A DNA stretch of 64,000 nucleotides from assembly GCA_932521035.1 (NCBI GenBank), contig OW051497.1, positions 2,604,001 through 2,668,000 of the forward strand. Direction: 5' to 3'. Below are positions 37,901-48,465 of the stretch, one piece after another. Source of the stretch: Oscheius dolichura. Taxonomy: Eukaryota; Nematoda; Chromadorea; Rhabditida; Rhabditidae. Made by a program: the position numbers and the translations under genes. The notes beneath the pieces are model-generated. The model had not been told where the DNA came from and searched no databases. It was given only the letters and a program-made list of their open reading frames with translations. The first letter of the stretch is position 1, and each line of letters starts with the position of its first letter.

Positions 37901-39921
37901 TGTTCTGTGTCGTCCCGTCCATCGGATCTTTACTTGTCTCCCACTGGTCTTTCGGCTTGGAAACATTGAACCTCTCCCCTTGTCCTCCTTGGAAGGCGGC
38001 TCTGTTCTGTGTCGTCCCGTCCATCGGGTCGCTGCTCTTCTCCCACTGGTCCTTCGGCTTGGAAACATTGAACCTCTCCCCTTGTCCACCTTGGAAGGCG
38101 GCTCTGTTCTGTGTCGTCCCGTCCATCGGGTCGCTGCTCTTCTCCCACTGATCTTTCGGTTTGGAAACATTGAACCTCTCCCCTTGTCCTCCTTGGAAGG
38201 CGGCTCTGTTCTGTGTCGTCCCGTCCATCGGATCTTTACTTGTCTCCCACTGGTCTTTCGGCTTGGAAACATTGAACCTCTCCCCTTGTCCTCCTTGGAA
38301 GGCGGCTCTGTTCTGTGTCGTCCCGTCCATCGGATCTTTACTTGTCTCCCACTGGTCTTTCGGCTTGGAAACATTGAACCTCTCCCCTTGTCCTCCTTGG
38401 AAGGCGGCTCTGTTCTGTGTCGTCCCGTCCATCGGGTCGCTGCTCTTCTCCCACTGGTCCTTCGGTTTGGAAACATTGAACCTCTCCCCTTGTCCTCCTT
38501 GGAAGGCGGCTCTGTTCTGTGTCGTCCCGTCCATCGGATCTTTACTTGTCTCCCACTGATCTTTCGGCTTGGAAACATTGAACCTCTCCCCTTGTCCTCC
38601 TTGGAAGGCGGCTCTGTTCTGTGTCGTCCCGTCCATCGGGTCGCTGCTCTTCTCCCACTGATCTTTCGGTTTGGAAACATTGAACCTCTCCCCTTGTCCT
38701 CCTTGGAAGGCGGCTCTGTTCTGTGTCGTCCCGTCCATCGGATCTTTACTTGTCTCCCACTGGTCTTTCGGCTTGGAAACATTGAACCTCTCCCCTTGTC
38801 CTCCTTGGAAGGCGGCTCTGTTCTGTGTCGTCCCGTCCATCGGATCTTTACTTGTCTCCCACTGGTCTTTCGGCTTGGAAACATTGAACCTCTCCCCTTG
38901 TCCTCCTTGGAAGGCGGCTCTGTTCTGTGTCGTCCCGTCCATCGGGTCGCTGCTCTTCTCCCACTGGTCCTTCGGTTTGGAAACATTGAACCTCTCCCCT
39001 TGTCCTCCTTGGAAGGCGGCTCTGTTCTGTGTCGTCCCGTCCATCGGATCTTTACTTGTCTCCCACTGGTCTTTCGGCTTGGAAACATTGAACCTCTCCC
39101 CTTGTCCTCCTTGGAAGGCGGCTCTGTTCTGTGTCGTCCCGTCCATCGGGTCGCTGCTCTTCTCCCACTGGTCCTTCGGCTTGGAAACATTGAACCTCTC
39201 TCCTTGTCCACCTTGGAAGGCGGCTCTGTTCTGTGTCGTCCCGTCCATCGGGTCGCTGCTCTTCTCCCACTGGTCCTTCGGCTTGGAAACATTGAACCTC
39301 TCCCCTTGCCCACCTTGGAAGGCGGCTCTGTTCTGTGTCGTCCCGTCCATCGGATCTTTACTTGTCTCCCACTGGTCTTTCGGCTTGGAAACATTGAACT
39401 TCTCACCCCGCCCCCCTTGATACTCATCTCTAATTTTATTGCTAAATGTTTCTCGGGGCCTTACCTGTTGGATGTGGTGATAGATGTGTTTTCTTTTGGT
39501 CGATCCCAATTATCTTGTGGCTTCTTGACTGCCGCGCGTTCACCTGTTCCGGCTACGTACGTTTCTCTGTTGGTACAGTTTGCTAACATTAGATGGCTGT
39601 ACTCACTGATTCTGTGTGGTTCCGTGCATAGTTCCTTCAAACCGTTGTATTTGATCTCGAGGTCTTGTTGCAGCAAACCGTTCGCCGCTTCCGGCTTGAT
39701 ATGTGTCTCTGTAATTTTGTTTGTTACTTCTATTGAAGTACTACCTGTTCTGCGTTGTTGCCTGCATAGGGGCTGTAGACAGCAGTAGTTGATTTTCTGG
39801 TCGTGTAGCATAATGCCTTTCTCCCAGTCCTCCTTGGAAGTCAGCGCTACGTTTTATGTTAATAAGGGGCTTGCTTTGATGCTTACCGGTTGCTTGATAA
39901 GTAGTGGTCAGCGGCAGCCAT
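31957..39921 (-). CDS. Giant SAXO/MAP6-like microtubule-associated repeat protein
   Basis: Six exons (39887-39921, 39745-39846, 39607-39708, 39465-39566, 32086-39429, 31957-32047) splice in frame to 2591 residues. After 11-12 N-terminal residues the protein is 75 tandem 34-residue modules and ends in a 30-residue tail containing VAVPCSASRI. The module core reads FQGGQGERFNVSKPKDQW, then DPMDGTTQNR. This matches the pattern of Mn modules in the SAXO/MAP6 (STOP) family: a DGTT core, an F/Y about six residues on, R, then K/R-P-x-D, with about 33-residue periodicity. Those modules bind and stabilise microtubules in cilia, axonemes and neurons; trypanosome MARP proteins are similarly long repeat arrays. 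Two module types alternate irregularly (EKSSD and ETSKD). The first three modules are diverged and each occupies one 102-bp exon. Family assignment is from motif pattern, not a search. Site of action (sensory cilia, axons, sperm) is unknown. Confidence 0.82.
32086..39429 (-). repeat. 72 x 102-bp tandem array
   Basis: The exon is 7344 bp, exactly 72 units of 102 bp. Units differ at only a few positions: GATCTTTACTTGTC versus GGTCGCTGCTCTTC (plus strand) defines the two protein variants, and a few silent changes recur (GTCCTCC/GTCCACC, GGCTTG/GGTTTG). Only the first and last units are diverged. Larger blocks recur at fixed offsets, for example 34081-34887 again at 35509-36315 (1428 bp = 14 units) and 35101-35397 at 36631-36927 (1530 bp = 15 units). 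Confidence 0.95.
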
Positions 39922-40332
39922 ATTGACACCGAGGTAGTTTAATCAGAGTCCCTATGGCAACCGCCACTCTATCGGGCATTCCCTTGATATTGTTTTGATG
40001 TGGATTCCAAATGGCAAAATGGACTTTCATCATATCTAGTCTGGCTTGTTAGCCCCTTTTTATGCATCGGAAAATGTCTGTGATGTGCCATGACTATTTG
40101 CTATCAGTACGGCACCGTGAGGGGAGTTTCATCTCATGTGATAGGATCTTTTGTTACATAAAGTTTAAATTGAGTTCGTGAGTTTTTATAGAGCACTTAT
40201 AGCTATTAAAGTTAAGTGATCCGGGTCGAGATGTTAGCTGGATAACTAACCCACTGCGCTCTGAAAGGCTTCCCAATAATCTAAATGAAAAAAGTTGTTT
40301 ATTTGAAGAACCTTCATAATTACACATTCTTT
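39922..40332. other. Intergenic region
   Basis: About 410 bp between the repeat gene's start and the 3' end of the next minus-strand gene; it should contain the repeat gene's promoter. No specific element could be assigned. Confidence 0.35.
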
Positions 40333-41819
40333 TCATTTTTTACAAAAAATAATATGCCTATAATCATCAATGAATAAAAAGATCATGATGGGGTCAATAA
40401 CTTGTGCAATTGGAAGCAGGGCAGAATATGTCAGGTTGATGTTGTCGGGCAGGTCAACGGAAAGAATAGCAAGGATAATGGCAACCAACACGGGAGCGAA
40501 AGCAAAGATAACTGGGATGGTAGTCTGAATGTTGTGTTTACTAAAATATTATCGCCCCTTACTTGAAGGATGAGCAAATAGAAGATTCTAATATGCAGTA
40601 GGCGGCGATTTGTGTTAACGTTGACTGTACATTTAAACCATCGATAAGTCTTCAAAGCACAGATGGCGATGATTACGCTACACGGCAGGACCAATATGGA
40701 GAATATAGCACACAGCCAGAAGCCAGAGCCGACTGCTTTCCTTGGATCATTCTAGAAAGAATAACTTTATGGGTTTAAAAGTAACACTTACAAAGAATTC
40801 TCCTCCGCAGTAAGACAGGTCGTGTAAAGAATATCCTGTCAGGTTTGTAACATGTTGGTTTAAAACTTCGGCTGGTGTTGGGGCTTCTATGCAGATGTTA
40901 GCAAAGAGTGCTATCAGGATACAGATGAACACGAATATAGCCAGGACATTGAGTTTGGTGAAGATGAGATGTTGCCGATCTCTTATGTTCAGCATTCTAT
41001 ATGCGAAGGATAGCGTGAGGATGGCTGTCCAGAACGCATAGCAAGCTCCATGGGCGATCATCGATATTTGGCTGATGACTTTAGAGAACTGCGGACTAGT
41101 TCCGAGGAAGAGGATTCCATGCGAGGACGGGAGTAGAATCTGAACATCAACTTTTAACTAAACGAAATCTTTTCCAGAACATCCTCTTCTGATTCTCTTC
41201 TTGACATTTGTATGTCTGACGCAATTGAGGACAAAGGAGTGCTAGCTATTTCCATTAATGTGTTGGGGGTGTGTGACGCAGGTTAATTGGCGCATGCTTC
41301 ACATTTTACTTCAATTTGAAGGAGTCCTTCATATTCACTTTAAGGACTACCGTATATAGAAAACGCTTGGAATAGCCCCTTACAAGATGGTTTGATTAAA
41401 AGTTTCGTTGACAGAAAAGCTCTATCAACAACTGGGCTATCACATGATTTGCCCTAATCGACTTATTCAAAACGTTTTTACAGTGACTAGCGACGAGAAG
41501 ACCTGTAGCCGTTTGAATCTGGTGCTCATAAAACTTCCAAGAATGGCATGCCTGTGGGGGTGGGAGTCTGCTGTTCTTAGATCAAGATACGTACCGGAAG
41601 TTCAATAAGAATCACGGCGCTAGAGACCAATGAAGTTGTAGTGTACAAGAGGAGAAGGTACTTGTAACTTCCTATATCCTTTCCTGATCTGGATTTCACT
41701 ATTCGTACGCATAAATTCTAGACGAACCGGTAGAAGATGACTGGTAAGAGGAAGAAATTCAACAAAGTAGCTATGGCGCTGCATACTGTGGTAGTCAGTT
41801 GAAGGGTTGATAAATTCAT
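40333..41819 (-). CDS. Chemoreceptor, Str/Srd-like subfamily A
   Basis: Exons: 41819 to about 41595 (interrupted by a 39-bp intron after TM1), 40792-41139, 40563-40751 and 40333-40524, all in frame. TM1 starts at the N-terminus. The second exon holds the subfamily motif GSYKYLLLLYTTTSL. The third begins LLPSSHGILF and carries the TM3-end motif SFAYRMLNIRDRQHLIF, then an Asn-glycosylation site in NLTGYSLHDLSYCGGEFF. The last exon begins TTIPVIFAFAP (TM6) and ends DPIMIFLFIDDYR (TM7). Intron positions match the three receptors at 54-58.7 kb. Without the 39-bp intron a TAG would interrupt TM1, so that intron is required. Ligand unknown; expected in chemosensory neurons. Confidence 0.8.
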
Positions 41820-42013
41820 TTCTAAAAAGTATGCAATATTATGAAATGAGCAGCTCTAAAGAGATTGGTTGGGTGGATTTAAAAGCAAGTACAAAATTGT
41901 GTTTACGCGGAACAGCTTTGTATTCAACTAGAGAGCAGTGGGCGTTATATACGCACAGCCAGTCTTACCTTCGAGTCACTCATCCATCTTCCTCGAAACC
42001 AAAGCGATGAGCG

Positions 42014-42480
42014 TCACCAGAGCATCCTGCGTACAACGGAGTCCTCAATCCAGCGAGTCTAAGCTTCCCTTGCTTACATCAATAGTACCATTTACCTCAA
42101 ATACCATAGTTCTGATCCCTTGAATAGAACTGACATAGAACAGATTGGCGAATGTGGCTACGTGGGGATTTAGAAGGAGAAGAAGTTCTGGAATATGTTT
42201 TGTAGTCGGCATAAATAAAAGTAAAACCTCTGAAGGCTATTTTAATGATTTGTGCTAGTGTCTCGGGCCATCATAAATACCGCTATCTTATATGTCTTCT
42301 CATCGTTTCTAACAGACAGATACATCCAAAAGGAAAATGCAATCGAAGCAACTGATAAGCACCCTTTGATAGTAATAAAAACAAAAATATCCAACGGAGG
42401 AGAAATTTAAAAATGGAACGGCTAGAGTCTGGTTGCTTCCAAAAATGATGCCAAGTAAAATTAAACTAGATTCAAAGAGA
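42014..42480 (-). pseudogene. Partial or degenerate chemoreceptor
   Basis: Two or three exon-like blocks of a seven-transmembrane receptor. 42242-42392 encodes a TM-rich stretch (GCLSVASIAFSFWMYLSV). 42096-42212 and onward encodes a TM6/TM7 pair (ELLLLLNPHVATFANLFYV). A 13-residue end follows after an intron, stopping at 42014. I could not join the first two blocks in one frame with GT..AG sites, and no start exon is evident, so it is either a decayed gene or one with splicing I could not resolve. The tail motif SIQGIR differs from the neighbouring subfamily. Confidence 0.45.
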
Positions 42481-42987
42481 TAAGAATATGAATAAGAGCT
42501 ACTTGTTGCTAAGTCTTTTAGACTACGCAGAGAACGCCTTCCGTATCAGGGAGTGGGCTCTGGTGCTGCTCTCTGACAATCGAACGGATAGACAGGAGTG
42601 ACACCACACTTGTCGTAGTACAGTCATACGGAGGTGATTCGGGATTGAGTAACAACCTTTCAGCTTGTAAGAGGGCAGCAAACGAGTTACGGTATTTAAA
42701 CCTGTCAATTGGAGAAGGATTTGATTTCAAGTAAATATAAATGTTATGGGCAACCCCTCACCGTTTTTATTGATGAGAAAGAATATTCTTTCCCTTATCA
42801 GCGATCTCCGGAACTGTTGACGTGTTGGGGACCATTTGGTCACAAATGGAGGGGATCGTGATTGACAGGTGGAGAAAAAAGCAAGGCAGATTTAAGGAGC
42901 CGGAGAGGGAGGGCAGGCAGCGCGTTTCCGTTTGCTGGCAGCCTGTTGACTGCATTCCTTCTTCTCAGAATCTAAGCAAATTTCAGT
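42481..42987. other. Intergenic region
   Basis: Upstream of the plus-strand secreted protein. A minus-strand frame at 42518-42730 (starting MKSNPSPIDRFKYR) has some protein-like composition and might be an exon of the degenerate receptor's neighbour, but no splice context supports it. Confidence 0.3.
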
Positions 42988-43725
42988 ATGAAGAGCCTCG
43001 TTCTCCTCATCCTCGTGACTGCCACAGCCAATGCCTTCGTATTCCTCAATGTTCACAACCGGTGTGACTGGGATCTCGACGTAAACTGCTTTTCTATTAC
43101 ATCACTTTTTAGTTTTTAGTTAGTCGAAACAGACCATGCTGGCAAGCAAGATGTGGTCACCACCATTCCTGGCAAGACTAGTTACTGTATCCTGAACTAT
43201 CAAGGAAGAATGGCCTACCAAAACGGACCGAATGGAAAACTGAGGGCTTCCTTCAAGTTCGGCTACTTGTTGACCGCCTACGCCATCGATGCCACCCACG
43301 GCTACGACTTCCCCCTCAAGCTTGTGCCCCTCTACTACGGACAGCCAAACGGAACCGTCCTGGACTGCCACGAGAAGGGCTGTGCTGATGCCATCCACGA
43401 CGGCAACGAGGCTGCATCAAAGGTTAGTGCCACTTTTCTTTTCTTTTATTCAAAATTGGGAATAGTAAACGTTTTCCGGCCCGCATCATGGCGCCATATC
43501 GGGTTGTCAAACGGCTTGATTGCCACTTTTTATTCCTCAGTGGAACCTTACTGTATTGTGAACAGTGTACCATTTAAAGCAGATGAGAATAAATGAGTAG
43601 AGAAAATAAGGGACAAAATAGCTCACTTGCAGACCTACACAACCTTCGCCGACACCATCCACGTCCACTTCTGCGCTCACTTGTCCGCTGGGGACATGAG
43701 ATGCCACAACATGGTCAGCAAATAA
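42988..43725 (+). CDS. Small secreted Cys-containing protein, possibly thaumatin-like
   Basis: Exons 42988-43080, 43120-43422 and 43633-43725 join in phase 0 to 162 residues. A signal peptide (MKSLVLLILVTATANA) precedes FVFLNVHNRCDWDL, which resembles the first strand of thaumatin-like proteins. Later IDATHGYDFPLKLVPLY resembles the thaumatin 'D-G-Y-(N/D)-x-P' signature, and CHEKGCADAIHD resembles its Cys-rich loop; six Cys in total in the mature chain. It is shorter than typical 200-residue thaumatins. If correct, it would be an extracellular defence or glucan-binding protein. It might equally be a nematode-specific secreted family. Confidence 0.65.
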
Positions 43726-44408
43726 TGGTGTGATCCCTGTTAAAATGAAGAATGTTGTATATTTTCGTCCTGTATTTGTATAGCAATGAACGTGGTCTTT
43801 TCGGAACTGTTTGATAACCACAGCATGTCAAAGAATTCTGAGCTTCCTTCAACAGAGGTGATGAAGTTAAAATAGGGAGTACTAGAAAAGAGGAGCGGAT
43901 ATTCTTCGTTCAAAAGAGTAAAACTAATGGTGGCGTCATCCCAGCCAAATTGGAAAGATAAGAGTCACACAGTCAGGCCTCTATTTCCACCACACAGGGG
44001 GCAAAGTGGCATAACTTGGGCACTAACGGAAGTGGTGTTGAATACAAAAAGTGTTGGGATCAATTTTTTGAACTTTTCCTGCAGAAGTCATGCTTTGGTC
44101 ATTTCAAAGTTCTCCCACAACTTTCTCACATTGCCGGACACACACGTTTCCAGGTTTCTCCGGCCATGTGGCCATTTTCTGAGACTTCCTTGCTCCGATT
44201 ACGAGCAGTCAAATACCATTATCCTTTTGTTTTCATCGTTTGGGAGACTCGTATTGATGCTAGTTCCTACTTGCTTTTGAATATCGGAGTTACACGTTAT
44301 GTACCTCATTACACGTGCTATACTATCATTTACCCTATGCAAATTGCAAATTTTCCCACATGTTTTCAGGTTTCACGTGGTGTGTTTGGCATTCTTTTCT
44401 TCCACACA
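43726..44408. other. Intergenic region
   Basis: About 680 bp, no supported gene. The plus-strand open frame that runs into the next receptor from 44016 is probably 5' flanking sequence. Confidence 0.35.
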
Positions 44409-45532
44409 ATGATCATCTGTCCCCTTCTGGAGGGGTTCACTTCCGAAACATATTTTCTAATACTACTCGTTATTTCATACACCAGCCCTATTATAAATGC
44501 TTACACCGTATTTTGCATACTATGCCGATCGAAGAAGCATATGACCGTGTACAAATATCTTCTTCTGAAACATCAGTTGCTGGGCTTCGCGGTTGACTTT
44601 ACTGTATGTTTTTAAAGAGCCCGACACAAGCTATGAAGATTAATTTTATAGTGTGAGACAATGCTTAATGCCCCGTATTCAGATGAGCACACTGGTAAAA
44701 CCAATCCTTATCCTCCCCTTCCCTGGAGGATTCGCCAATGGCATTCTTCCTTCTTCCATCAGTGCTCATTACTATGCCATTCTATTATTCTGGATGACCT
44801 GTATCCTTCAAGTCTCCGTTATCCATCTCTTCGACTATCGCTACCTTCTCGCCACGGGGCGCCAAGTCTTCCCGATATCGCATAAGATTGCCTTCACGTG
44901 TGCATACATCATCTACTGTTATCCTGGGTTCTCTTTTTTCCTAGCCAGAGAAGATCAACTAACCGTGCAGCATCGATTGATGGAGGTTTGAGAACAGCCT
45001 CTCTAACCTTCTTCTTTTAGCAGTACAGCTGTTTCACACAAGAAATCGCCTCTATTCCTGGATTAATCATATACGATCCCGACAGAATACTCAAACTGCT
45101 GTGTATTCCACAAGTTCCCCTGATTATTTTCACAGCGGTTATGAGCAACGTTCTAATTCTCATGACTAGGAAGTCGCTCCAGCGGACAACGCTGTCCAAA
45201 AAGACAGCACAGCTCCAGAAGAAGTTTCTATTCCAACTATCTTGCCAAGTGACAGTACCCCTAGTTCTGATTCTAGCCCCAGGAATAGGAGTCGTCTACA
45301 TCGTTGGACGACAGGCCTTCAATGTTCAAGGTATTTCAGGTTGTCTATAACCTATGAATCATTTGCAGTACCCGGATTTATGCTCCTAATTTCCCTTTCG
45401 ATGTATGGTGCTCTTGGAGGACTCGTCCTAATTGCCCTCAACCCAGCCTACTATATTTATTCCTGTTGTGTGAATAAGAAAATCGAGGTCAAAGTGCTCT
45501 CCAAAGCTGCCCTTTCCACCAACGATAAATAA
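44409..45532 (+). CDS. Chemoreceptor, Srh-like
   Basis: About four exons. The N-terminal exon runs from ATG 44409 with TM1 and the loop motif KHMTVYKYLLLKHQLL, equivalent to the 'TP-x-x-M-x-x-(V/Y)-K-x-x-L-L-x-x-H' loop of the Srh family. The next exon begins after GTATTCAG with the 'P-x-L-x-L-P' element LVKPILILPFPGG. TM5 to TM6 contains KTAQLQKKFLFQLSCQVTVP, close to the Srh 'K-T-x-x-L-Q-K-K-F' signature, and the end LSMYGALGGLVLIALNPAYY corresponds to TM7. Introns are about 40-80 bp and keep the frame. About 325 residues. Expected in chemosensory neurons. Confidence 0.78.
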
Positions 45533-45844
45533 AACTGGGATTATGTACTCTATCCTTTCTATAAATAGATGTTCCTAAGTAGAACAAAGTACTGCTATTT
45601 AATACCACAAGGTGTTGACATTTTCCCCAGAGAAACGGTGACTAATGCTGAATCAAAGTGTCAAAATGATCAGGAGAAGACGGATCTATGATATTCTCCC
45701 GATGTCGTAAACCTCAATTTCACTCATAATATCGTCACTTTTCCCCCATTTCACCGCCCGGATCTCTCGGATCTCGTAAAGTGTCCTTGGCCATGTAAAT
45801 GTTTTGCATGCATTGATGCAATCTCATCCCATTCCTCTTCCCGA
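45533..45844. other. Intergenic region
   Basis: About 310 bp between two plus-strand genes. No specific element seen. Confidence 0.4.
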
Positions 45845-46630
45845 ATGCGTGCCCTTGTCGTCGCCTTCCTTCTATTCTTCGCTGTCAATGCCGGCCCAGC
45901 AACGAGGTGATCCATCTAACAAAGAGAAATCTTCTGATTCAGAGACGACACACAAGACGAAATACAGAAGACTGCCTCAAAGCTAAGCGACTCCTTATTT
46001 GCGCTTGTCAAACTGCAACCTCAAGTGAAAGGCTTAGAGAAGCAATTGGAGGCGAATGCTTCCGTTGAACTTCAGATGGATTATATTGACTTGGCGAGGG
46101 TGAGAAGAAATTTACTTAGCAGTGAAAGAGTATTTCAGAGATTTGTTGACAGCTCCGAAAACACTACCATCCAATCTCTCCACTTCCTCCATCTGAACGG
46201 TGTCAACTACACGAAGAGGCCCCTAAGTGCCCAGGAAGTTTACAACATCCCACAGAAAATGGTCGTTGCTGAACTAATGGTCAGTATGTCTGGCGATAAC
46301 TCTCAGGTATTTATTAAAAATTTATTGTTCTATGCTTCTTCAAAGATGATCGAGTTAGCCATCGACCTCGTCACTCACCTGAATGGAGTTCGCTGCGCTT
46401 TGATTAAACGAATAAACGAAGTTGTTGGAAAAGTTAACACGGAAACCCCTGCCTATCCAAGAAGCATGCTGGAATTCCGTGAGATCACCAAGTACCGGCC
46501 ACCGATACAATTGGAAGGGGTTACGAAGCCGATCAAGCCGGTAAAAATCCGAGACGAATGCGAACAAGCGAAAAAGAAGCGCCTACCAAAGAGGTTATTA
46601 AAATTCTTCTGTGGAAACTTCTCACAGTAA
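45845..46630 (+). CDS. Secreted helical protein, unrecognised
   Basis: Exons 45845-45906, 45943-46306 and 46346-46630 join in frame to 236 residues. Signal peptide MRALVVAFLLFFAVNAG is followed by a long helical, charged region (DEIQKTASKLSDSLFALV, GLEKQLEANASVEL), two Asn-glycosylation sites (NTT, NYT) and a lysine-rich end (KKKRLPKRLLKFF) with three Cys in the C-terminal half. No enzyme motif. Probably an excreted or body-cavity protein; the family is not recognised. Confidence 0.7.
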
Positions 46631-46684
46631 CGTGTAGTTAAACATTTATTCTGTTATCTTTTAAAGACGATTTGGGATACTTTG

Positions 46685-47010
46685 TTAAAAAGACGTGTTG
46701 TAATTTTTGTTCATAAAATTTGGATACTTCTCCTTGACCACTGCGCTGGCAATCTTCAGCCGCTCACAAAAAGTAGCAGTCATGAACTCTTGGTCGAAGA
46801 AGAACATAATGAGGTCGGTAAGAAGTGGCAGATATTGCTGCCCGCCTTCTGTTGAGAGCTTCTTCTCTAACTCTGGGAAAGGAACGGGATAAGCAAAAAC
46901 ATAGAAGGAGAACCTTGAGAGCGTCGAGCAGATCAGCCATCGGATTCTTTTCAGGAGCGAGAGCAACAGTCCTCTTTGCCGCTCTTATAAACGGAAGCAG
47001 TTCTATTCAT
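46685..47010 (-). CDS. Possible small gene or broken gene
   Basis: The minus strand carries a protein-like block (ELEKKLSTEGGQQYLPLL, then TDLIMFFFDQEFMTATF) ending at a stop at 46685. Directly upstream another protein-like block (AAKRTVALAPEKNPMADLL) follows an acceptor-like AATAG. A 41-bp GT..AG intron lies between them, but the phases differ by one base, so the two do not join as written. Either the gene is broken, one base is wrong, or the true splice differs. No family recognised. Confidence 0.35.
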
Positions 47011-47280
47011 GAACCAAAACTGAAATTTCCAATTGTTGGTGAACCCTTTGATGACTAAGGATCTATCACACGTCGTTTCATAACCAAACAGAGAGACGTG
47101 GGCTGGAGTTCAGAGCGCTACTACAAAAGTTACATCATTACTGACGTTTCAGTCAAAAATAACCAAATACCGACAACAACCGAGTTCTATATTTATTATT
47201 TTTCAAAAAATGTAGCTATGGAAACTGAACAGATCATATGAGAAGCTTGTGATTTTGAAGAAGAACGAGAAAACGCATAG

Positions 47281-47498
47281 TCAGTGAATCTCATCCCTGT
47301 AATTTTTGAGTGAAAGTGAATGTACCCCACTTACACTATCCCAAGGTATCGCCAGAGCCAATTGAAGAAAAGAAGGAAGCCTATGAGAAGAACGGCGAAG
47401 ATGAATCCAGTTGTGACACTTTCAGGGAATTCAGAAGAGAAGGCGCCAAATGTGATGAAGCAGATGACGAGAATCTGGAGCTGTTCTGCTGTAATCAT
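47281..47498 (-). CDS. 59-residue two-helix membrane micro-protein
   Basis: ATG 47498 lies one base after TTCTTTCAG, a good trans-splice acceptor. Exon 1 (47335-47498) ends with a perfect donor (AGT|GTAAGT) and exon 2 (47281-47296) adds DEIH before the stop. The product has two hydrophobic segments (LQILVICFITFGAF and TGFIFAVLLIGFLLFFNWLW). No family recognised; small subunits of endoplasmic-reticulum or mitochondrial complexes have this shape. Confidence 0.6.
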
Positions 47499-48465
47499 CC
47501 TGAAAGAACGTTGTCTTATAGTTAGGGTAAAATATAAGTAGTAAAGCATAGGGATTGAAACATGAGGCAATTGTCATGACAACGTTGGCAGTCGTAAATC
47601 AGGAGGAGCGAAAGTTCTACCTTCAATTCGGACAAAGGGTCACAAGGGTGGATTGACTAGATTGAGAGTGTAATGTTATCCTCAAAGTACCGCATTCTCA
47701 TTGACCTCGAAAAGGGAAATGTGACGTAACTGCATACCTCAATTGTTGAAAGAAGTTTCCTTTGAGATGCCCAGGCCTAAAGTTGGTAGAAGGCGTTCTT
47801 GTGAGAGTTGTGTTCAGTATCGTTTTACACGGTTCCTAAGAACTTTCACATTCTTTTAATAGGCAGGAAAGACATCAGCAGCAACTAGAATGATTCCACT
47901 TTGACCTAGAGTAGCTACTTTCTATAAAAACCATCCTTGGTCAGCTGCATTGCTTCTTTCGTTTACTTCATAGGTTTATTATGGAAATTGAGAGAGAATG
48001 TAAGTTGCACAAGAAGACTGCTAATCGCCTGGGTCAAGAATCTCGTTATGACTAACAAAGATCATTCGGCGATTCACCTTGAAGGTCTAAGGTTAAAAGA
48101 CCTTAGACACGCTACTCTTCAACATCAAGAACGTCTGACTTCTCTATTCCTCGTGGTGTGTCCCCCATTTGCGACCTTTTCGGCCTTCCATTTGACCTCC
48201 TGAACGTGGTGTGGTATCTGTTTGGAAACGTATTTCCACTTCGGCTGCGCACCGTCGCAGATTCAGTTATCGAATGAGGTAAGCAATGCGGTTCCGGCCT
48301 TCTCTCACAATATTCCTTTCCATCGCCTACGGATGTGAGCTGTCTGTCACTGCACTTAGCAAGTCGTTCTCCTATTTTAAGATTGATTACAAACAATTGC
48401 ACCTGTTCTTTTCTTAGTCGTCGTCAATTACTGGGAATCAGTACGTAGGTAGAAGCCGTAGAGAC
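47499..48465. other. Intergenic region
   Basis: Nearly 1 kb with no supported gene. Confidence 0.4.

Noticed and set aside
32147..39427. 2426-codon second minus-strand frame across the array
   Set aside because: Highly basic out-of-frame translation of the same unit, with no flanking exons.
32086..39429. CRISPR array or satellite DNA
   Set aside because: The unit is an in-frame coding repeat with codon-consistent variation, no spacers, and its ends splice to other exons.
32151..39788. 2545-codon open frame on the plus strand across the repeat array
   Set aside because: It is a by-product of a stop-free 102-bp unit. The minus frame has a proper start, modular exons with matched phases, a C-terminal exon and a recognisable module pattern; the plus frame has none.
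41700..41760. Apparent TAG in TM1 of the receptor at 40333-41819 (possible pseudogene)
   Set aside because: A 39-bp intron at the position shared by the three related receptors removes the stop and keeps frame.
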